From the NCBI GenBank assembly GCA_028023455.1, contig JAQFVV010006221.1:6307011-6371010 (forward strand): a stretch of DNA of 64,000 nucleotides, given 5' to 3'. The DNA comes from Epiperipatus broadwayi. Taxonomy: Eukaryota; Onychophora; Udeonychophora; Euonychophora; Peripatidae. Both the position numbers and the translations under genes were made by a program. Under the pieces are notes generated by a model. The model had not been told where the DNA came from and searched no databases. It saw only the letters and a list, made by a program, of their open reading frames with translations. This document shows, in pieces, positions 57,276 through 64,000 of this stretch. Every line of letters starts with the position of its first letter. Within the stretch, counting starts at the first letter, position 1.

Positions 57276-59097
57276 TATCCTCCATTGCAATTTCTTTGCA
57301 TCAGATGTCATTGGATTTACTGCTGCTGTTTTTAGATTGTATCTTTCATCTTTAGGTAACATGTCCAATTAATTGCTTAGTGCACATGGATTACTTGATT
57401 AGATTTTAAGCAAATTATTAACTTACACGTTGCTAACAAGAAAGAATCTGAAATTCACTCAAAGATCAAATTAGTAGAAATTATTTATTAAATTATTATG
57501 TTGGCAGTTATGATGAATATTAACTTTTCATTATTTTCTCATTTGGTTTTGGAGTCCATGTGCTGACATATATTACAAAGTTAAACAATGCAAATTGATT
57601 GTTAAAACAATTAAAATAAATTATTTTACTATTTCGATCTGCTATATAAGGAATAAAAAAAAAAGGGCATATGGCTTTATTGCTCAGGAATTCCTAAGAA
57701 ATTCAATCACCAGATCTTCAAGTGCCAGAATCAATCCCCTGACCTCCCGATTCCAATTCGGATGCTCCACCATTTATGCCAAACCATGCTGACTATATAA
57801 AGAATATAAGTAAATAATAGAACAGCTACAGAAATTGTGTGATGTTTCAGCGTTATTTTACAAGCTGCTCTCAAGCCAGGGATTTTTACAGCTTGAACGT
57901 ATCATTCTGGCATTGTACTGAATTGCACATGGCATCCAAAAATATACGGCAGCCAACCATGAATTACTATTATTTAGTCATATCTAATACAAAAAGATAC
58001 TTACCACTTCATTGATATTAATAAAATTATAAATACAAATGATATGATAAATTCCTGTATTTGTTATCACCTAAGTTTTATTATTTACATGAAACACAAA
58101 TTTTCTTATTTAAAAGCCATTATCTATTTCTCATAATCCAGTCTAGGTTATTTGGCTAATATGACAGTCTTAACAGTTAATTCCAATGTAAATTTCTAAA
58201 ATTTATTAAGTCGTCGATTTAGATATGAGCACTTTCTTGGAGATGTAAATTAAGAAAAACCTGAAAATGAATTAATGGGAAGTGAGGTATATGAACTCCC
58301 TCAAGTGGGATTTTTATATACTTAGTATAATCAGCTAAGCATGCTTTCAATATCTTCTAGCGATATCATAGTGATGCTTCTATGCAGTTTGAGTAATGGG
58401 ATATAAATGACATGTTAATTATAAGGCCTATTTTTTGGAGAGGCGGAAGCAGGATTCTTTTTTGTTAATTGCATTGATGTTATTGGCAATGTGCCATGCT
58501 CCCTTTACATTGTTTATCTCCAAACATACTACTGTGGTCAGAATGGGTTCAAATGTGTGGCTAAACTTATTTTCATGGTCCAGGAATATACATTTGTGCT
58601 TGGAATTTATCTTGGTTCAGATATTGGTGTTGGGAGTGTCTAGTTGCAAGGCTGGTGTGGGTTTGGAGTAGATATTATGGTAAAATTTATGAATAATATT
58701 GATGAGCATTCTCAAATCTAACACTAAGAATTACATCAAAAACCTATGCCACTGGGTAAGATCTAAATAAGAATGTGTTTATATATGCTATTCATGTGTT
58801 TGAATGTGTTTGTCATTCTTGCTATTAAAATATGTGTTTGGAAATTGTTGAGTCAGTTTATTCTATTGTTAATTACATTCCAGTGTATGTCTGACTAACC
58901 CTGGAATAAATTTCAGCCATATACTGAGGTTAGTGCTTCATACCTAACACTGCATAATAAAGTTGATTTATAACCTTATTTGTGTTTAAAAAAATTATTT
59001 AAACAATAATTTATGATACACATAGAAAATTATATGTTTGAGATCTTTTGTAATATTTCAGTTTATTAATGATTAATGTATATACATATATTTTCAG
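57276..59097. other. Intronic DNA; no second gene recognised
   Basis: A somewhat GC-richer patch at 57665-57790 contains an open frame, but I recognise no family. A 78-codon + frame at 58435-58671 (hydrophobic, MLLAMCHAPFTLF) is also unassigned. The last 20 bases are the ADAM acceptor. Confidence 0.4.
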
Positions 59098-59161
59098 TGG
59101 TGTGATTCATCTAGGAAATGTTACCTATGTGATTCATCCTTTTGTTGGTGGTGACATGTCA
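59098..59161 (+). CDS. ADAM-family metalloprotease, next prodomain exon (64 bp)
   Basis: The acceptor TATATTTTCAG ends at 59097 and the donor GTAAGT starts at 59162, both strong. With the two bases carried over from 38178 the first codon is AGT. The exon then reads GVIHLGNVTYVIHPF and VGGDMS, ending in phase 0. In ADAM prodomains the STC.GL segment is followed by a G.I...N..Y.I.P(L/F) strand, which this matches. Its 64 bases plus the 83 of the previous exon give 49 codons. The following region of the prodomain and the metalloprotease domain are not visible downstream in the window, so the next intron is at least 4.8 kb. Confidence 0.82.
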
Positions 59162-60480
59162 GTAAGTATAAAAATATTACTACTATCCTTTTAAATAACT
59201 AAATCCTAAATCTGTATAGCTCTTTCTCAGTATTTATGTCTATTTACCCACGTGCATTTAATGCTATTTATAAAAATTAATTAGTTTATTCTCTGCAATT
59301 GAGCACAGTAAGAGAGTATGGAATTCATTAAAAGTTCACAGAACGATTTCTTATTAAGGAAAAGGAGAAAAAAAAATCAATTCAATCATTGAGGATTGAT
59401 CCATTATACTTACCTATCACTGACGTTTCGACACCACGTGACTGCCGAGTAATATATCATACGATTACTTATTAAAAATAACTTTGAGAAATGATGTGAA
59501 ATGATATGTAAGAGAAAGTTTGAAATTAATGTTGTAAATTGTAATTATTCTTAATTTTTCTACATTTTACAAAACTGACCAAGTAGCATATATATTTTCT
59601 GACTGCTGTGTGTGCATATATATGTGCACGAAGAAAGTGTTGTGAACTCAAAGGTGTCTAAAAACATATATGCCTATACACTTGTGTTTAAACTATGTAT
59701 GCGCTAAATTTGATGTGATTGCCTTTCTTTTCTAAGAATATTTATATGATTAGTCATCTTTTTTTTAAAAAAAATACGTCTTTGTAAACATTTTTCCGTA
59801 TTCATCTTTTTTTTAAAATTTAAATTACAGTATCGTTTTGTTGTTGTTTGTTTTAATGCTTTACGACTGCTGTAGTCGGATTTTTTGTTGTTGTTGTTAT
59901 TGCGTGAAAGATATTTACTCTTTATTATCATTTTTTATATTTACTATATTGGTAATGAAATACTAACTTTTGCTTAAGTAGGCAGTTTACTTCTTTGATT
60001 CCCTTTTATACAATGAGCACATTGTCTTTGTTTTTCTGAATGACATAATTTAGTAACTTTTTTCAATTGACGTTTAACAATAAACTTTTTCAGACAATTC
60101 TAGTTGGAAATCTCATCCGTTTAATTAATTTAAAGTCATTTGGGGGAGAAAAAAAATTTAAATTAATCTGAAGATTATTACAATCTTTATTTAACAAATG
60201 TAATCGACATTTTCTCTCCCAATGATTTTGTTTACTTAAATCCAGATGTTTGAAAATTTAAATTAATTTTTTTTTTTTCATTTAAATGTTTTAATCAGTT
60301 CTAAATTTACAATCTTAAAAAAATATGTGTATTTATATAATGTATCACTTGAGAGTTGTAGGTTCTTGGATTGAATTTCACTTGTGATATTCGAATGCTA
60401 TACGATATCTTCAGACTTAATATCTTGTCATTTGCCTTTTTTAAAAAATTTATTTCTCGTTTGTCACATTGATTAAGTAA
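59162..60480. other. Probable intron of the ADAM-family gene; nothing recognised
   Basis: A GC-richer phrase near 59420-59455 (ACTGACGTTTCGACACCACG) stands out but has no partner in the window. (TTG)n-like runs lie near 59837 and 59885. Confidence 0.4.
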
Positions 60481-60483
60481 GTA

Positions 60484-60715
60484 ATATTTACTAAGGCAAT
60501 AAACCTCAAGAGTGTGCACTTGAAAATGCGAAAGTAGGGACCTCTACAGGTCTTAACCACAAGTTTATGCTTTGGAAGAAAAGAGGGGAACCCTTCTTTA
60601 CTTCAACCTACTTTCTATATAAATAGGTGAAGCTGAAGCGATTAGATCTGAGAGGTGAGTATTGAATAGCTTCACATTTTCAAGCGCACACTCTTGAGGT
60701 TTATTTCTCCTTTGT
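60484..60715 (+). repeat. Family D hairpin retroposon, copy with an enlarged loop (D3)
   Basis: The left arm TTTACTAAGGCAATAAACCT, TTGAAAATGCGAAAGTAGGG, ACCTCTACAGGTCTTAACCA is family D. The right arm retains CTTCACATTTTCAAGCGCAC and TCTTGAGGTTTAT. Between them about 110 bases are unrelated to D1 and D2. The conserved tail is missing at the right end. No target duplication was found. Confidence 0.75.
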
Positions 60716-61575
60716 TAAAAAAAAATTTGCATTCATATATTATTGATTAGGAATATATATCCATATTACTGAAACCAAAGGAATATTATATTACAATAGC
60801 AATCTTATGATCTACTGTTTTTTCCTCTGGCTTAATGTTTATTAATGATGTTAATTGGATTCCGAACCATAAACATTTTGATTTGCTATGCGATATACTA
60901 TTTTTTTAGATTTATACATTAACCTTTTTATTTATATCATTATACTACTCAGGCTAATGAAATTGAAGATTTCAAAGATTTTAAATTTTAACCAATTTTC
61001 TCATCTAACAGTAGATACTTGTGACCGACTTTCAGAGAGGCAAATATTACGTGATACTTAAACTGTGTTCACTTACTTGATAAAGTAATCATATCTATTT
61101 ACTAAACAAATTTCAGTATTATATGCTTAAACAACAAGTTCAAAACTTTAGGGTCTTAAAACTATTAAATCATTGATTTGGATTGCCTACTATGATTAAA
61201 GTGACCTCTGGTAAATATAATGCAATTATTCTTTTTTATCTAAATGAATGCCATTTAATCAAATTGATCAAGAACACTCTGATATAAACAAATAAATAAA
61301 TAAAAACATTTAAAGAAAAGCTCTTATTCATATAAATGAACTAAAATAAAATAAAAAATACACTTAAAAAAACTTTTTTTTTTGAGCTTTCACAGTTTTC
61401 TTGATATTATATGACCAAAATAAAAAGCATATAAGAGTCATGTTTAGAAATATTCGTAAACTATTTTTGAAGATGAGCTTTGCCACATAATGTCAGAATA
61501 TTGTGAAAACTGAAGAAAATTAATTTTTTAAATTTTTAGTGCATTTAGCCCATTTATAAAAAATATTTTTTTATT
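60716..61575. other. AT-rich DNA, no feature recognised
   Basis: Nothing supportable was seen. Confidence 0.4.
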
Positions 61576-61578
61576 TTA

Positions 61579-61706
61579 TAAGCTTGTGGTTAAGATCTGT
61601 AGAGGTCCCTACTTTCGTATTTTCAACCGCACATGCTTTAGATTTATTGCCTTAGTAAATATTACTTACGTAATCAATGTGCAATCAATGTGCGTTAAAA
61701 TAAATT
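61579..61706 (+). repeat. Family D half-hairpin (D4): right arm and tail only
   Basis: Begins AAGCTTGTGGTTAAGATCTG, exactly where the right arm of D2 begins, and continues GTAGAGGTCCCTACTTTCGT, ATGCTTTAGATTTATTGCCT. The tail CTTACGTAATCAATGTGC carries an 11-base duplication. The left arm is absent. This is what 5' truncation at the hairpin loop would produce. Confidence 0.8.
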
Positions 61707-61709
61707 TAT

Positions 61710-62335
61710 AATTACAACTTTTTAGTTTAATAACTTTTTTAAAACTAGGGAACAAAACAACAAAAAACAATTATTGACAAATTTAAAGCTATTTTCTTAA
61801 TGCCAAAGTAACTTTTTTAAATGCATCTATTTAATAAAACAAATATAAATTTGTTTCTTCACTGAAGTTAAAATTAATAAAAGTTAGTTTAATTTAAAGG
61901 ATCAAAATTTTTTTTCATAATTCATAAACTTAAGTTGGCACCTTTTTCATTCTAGCTTTAGCTGGCATTGAAAAAAATATGATGTCTCGACAAAATTTGA
62001 AATTTTATACACATAATGTAGTACATATATATTTGCAAAGTATTCTTTACAATTATCGAAGTGAAGAAAACCATGAGTTTGTTTAATTTGTTTAAAAGTC
62101 AAAATTAGTTACACCCCCCCAAGACTTACTCTTAGTTGTCAAATTGTTTAAAATACAGTACTTTGCCATATAGAAGTGTGAATACTATTCCTGTTTTATA
62201 ATACTAAGCTTGCATTTTATACACAATTACAATTGATAAGCTAAGCACTTTTGGGAATTCTATGTTCTCATATTCATAGCTCTTTTCACTAATAGTTAGT
62301 GAATGCCACAGTAATGTATGCAAATTTATTCAATA
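61710..62335. other. AT-rich DNA, no feature recognised
   Basis: A short C run near 62114. Nothing else was seen. Confidence 0.4.
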
Positions 62336-62339
62336 ATAT

Positions 62340-62700
62340 TTAAATGGCCTGATTTTTATAAATAGTAAAGCAGGCGTCTATTCGGTTGATCGTTTTGGGA
62401 TCATCTGTAATAAAACAAACCACTTTGCGTTTCATGTCATTGTGCTCTGTGCACATTATCTTGGCTGAAGTCAGGTGAAAGGTATGGCCAGCGATTATTT
62501 CATGCTCTATAAATAGTGAGCTGCCTTTGGCCTTAGTTCGCATTTTATTGTATATGTATTGATATTTGCTTTAGTTTCGCCATAGTATGTTGCTTGGCAT
62601 CTTCATTGGGGGCAAATCAAAGTCTACTTCAAAGTCATTGAAAAGTTTTTTTGATTAAAATTTCAGCTATAAAGAGTATATATGGTGACATAATCCATGT
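62340..62700 (-). pseudogene. Penelope-like element, GIY-YIG remnant with frameshift
   Basis: On the minus strand, CQATYYGETKANINTYTIK near 62615-62560 resembles the C..(C)...YIGET.R.L..R..EH core of Penelope endonucleases. After a frameshift, SSLFIEHEIIAGHTFHLTSA and KIMCTEHNDMKRKVVCFI match the S.L.EH....GH.F....(V/I)...E.....R...E domain tail, ending at 62340. Further upstream (62790-62690) DLGNVEYKYGLFNRKV has uncertain affinity. Compared with the 17.7-kb copy it is more decayed. Confidence 0.6.
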
Positions 62701-64000
62701 ATTTTCTATAACTGTGTTGAATCTAAGCTTGTGGTAAAATTGTTTAACCTTTCTATTGAAAAGTCCATATTTGTATTCCACGTTCCCCAGGTCTGCCACA
62801 AATCGCATCAAATTATCCTTGTCAGCCTAAAGTTTACATAAATGATGATTTCTAAAAAGAAATAAAGACAAAGTTGCCAACTTGTGGGCCTATGGTGCAT
62901 TCAGACTAGGATGGATATGGCCTCTTATTTCTGGTGGTTTAAGTATCATTCTATAGTCAGTTATTTTTTTTCTTTTAATTTATTTACTAGTAATTTTTCC
63001 TTTCTATATTAGTAGCAAAGAATACTGAAACACATATAAAATTATAATTTTTTTTGCAATTTTTTCTTTGCTAAAATTGTTTTCAAACTCTAAAAAATTG
63101 TATTGCCAACAGAAATATATATGGTTTCAATTAGACCAGAAATTGATAAATAGATGAAAATTGAGTTATAAGATTTCTCAGACAGACACAACAAAAAACA
63201 GACTTAAGATAAATAAAAGAATATGAAAAAGGGTTTTGACAATTTCTTGACATCGCCACCTAGTGATCACTATTGTAATCTTCTTGAAGAAATATTGTGT
63301 GCAAATGTAGAAGTTATATTAGCTTATATTGATTGACATATGGTGAGTTGTTTTTTAATAGTGATTGTTCTCAATATGTTTTATAATGCCAGTAATCCAT
63401 AATAGATATTTTAAGATATTAGATTTAAAATGACAAGGCTAAAAAAGTCTATTGTATATATTGTTTGTGGTAATGAGTAATCATGTGCTTAGAGTTTATA
63501 AAATGATTACGCAATGTAACGTTCTTAAGAGTATTGGGAAATGGGGTTATATTTTAATGACTGCTTTTGAGAAATTTAAAATCTGTATTAATTTAAAGAA
63601 GATTGTCAGTCTTGTCTTAAATTTTTTTCCAGGTTTAATCTTGTTAAATCAGTGAATAATAGCATTTAAAATGACAATTGTAATATTTTGAAGGAGTCTT
63701 TTGATATCATTCTTTGAATAATAATACAAAAATTCATAAACTGCTTTGAATTATAGCCATCCATATATTGGGAAACAGATTTCCAACTTGATATGATTAA
63801 ACATTCTTCATATTTTTAACAATGGAAAGATTGCAGATCCTGGAGAATTTTTTAATGATATATTAGCTTTAAATTTTACTAAAAACTTTTAGGGATACAT
63901 GGATCTTTGAAGTCGTGCCACATAATCTTAATGATGGATCTACTGCTCAGAAGTCACACAATGCTATTTTTCTGCTATATTTCTATTTTAGGAATAAAAA
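62701..64000. other. AT-rich DNA, no feature recognised
   Basis: A 67-codon + frame at 63452-63655 and a phrase CGCCACCTAGTGATCAC near 63255 were examined; neither could be assigned. No further ADAM exon was identified. Confidence 0.4.

Larger units (their letters stand above)
38179..59097 (+). other. Intron of the ADAM-family gene (20,919 bases)
   Basis: The donor GTATCC and the acceptor TATATTTTCAG join two exons whose split codon AG|T encodes serine, giving STCQGMS followed by GVIHLGN. The joined reading continues the ADAM prodomain without a gap, so an additional exon between them is unlikely though not excluded. The intron is filled by family A and B retroposons, tandem repeats, a Tigger pseudogene, a snap-back SINE and a LINE, several of them on the same strand as the gene. 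Confidence 0.75.

Noticed and set aside
57660-57795. GC-richer patch as an exon or small RNA gene
   Set aside because: No convincing splice sites, no cloverleaf, and no family resemblance in any frame.
58435-58671. 78-codon hydrophobic + frame as a signal-peptide gene
   Set aside because: No similarity that I can name, and it lies within the ADAM intron without promoter or splice evidence.
60640-60665. GTGAGT near 60656 as a splice donor of a further ADAM exon
   Set aside because: It lies in the loop of family D copy D3, and the preceding frame has no ADAM resemblance.
63880-63965. TTTTAG followed by an open stretch as a downstream ADAM exon
   Set aside because: The translation does not match any prodomain or metalloprotease segment.

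Overview
This is a gene-poor stretch of a large, AT-rich animal genome, roughly three quarters A+T by eye. The repeat content argues for an invertebrate: tRNA-derived SINEs, Penelope-like elements with GIY-YIG endonucleases, RTE-type and CR1/L2/Jockey-type LINEs, pogo/Tigger and hAT DNA transposons. I cannot fix the phylum from sequence alone; a lophotrochozoan or a chelicerate would fit. No bacterial genes, rRNA genes or CRISPR arrays are visible.

The only host gene I can support is an ADAM-family metalloprotease on the + strand. Two short exons (38096-38178 and 59098-59161) encode consecutive parts of the prodomain. They join in phase across an intron of 20,919 bases. Earlier and later exons were not found and probably lie outside the window or are too short to see.

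Everything else recognisable is mobile or repetitive. 0.5-16 kb: family A, B, C and D retroposons, a hAT MITE at 6.4 kb with a perfect 8-bp target duplication, a decayed pogo element at 8.7-10.3 kb, a TIR element at 12.0-12.7 kb, and a hAT MITE at 16.0 kb. 17-30 kb: a Penelope-like fragment at 17.7-18.1 kb, a LINE 3' end on the - strand at 19.9 kb, RTE fragments at 22.2 and 27.7-30.4 kb, a hAT MITE at 23.0 kb, and family A copies. 32-40 kb: a tRNA-like mini-SINE, a 1.7-kb TIR element with internal tandem repeats, a Penelope tail, the first ADAM exon and satellite-like units. 40-59 kb (the ADAM intron): duplications of 72 and 175 bp, a T-run-rich tract, a Tigger-like transposase pseudogene, a large snap-back SINE, a CR1/L2-like LINE at 50.9-54.8 kb and another family A hairpin. 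59-64 kb: the second ADAM exon, two family D copies and a Penelope remnant.

The most interesting pattern is architectural. At least four sequence-unrelated short families (called here A, D, F and G) share one plan: a 11-19-bp target-site duplication, a long near-perfect inverted repeat that would fold into a hairpin, and, where orientation is clear, a unique 3' tail. The duplications are LINE-like in length, not those of cut-and-paste transposons. The families look like hairpin RNAs that were retroposed in trans. A fifth repeat (family C) is little more than a tRNA-like cloverleaf plus an A-rich tail, with 10-18-bp target duplications.
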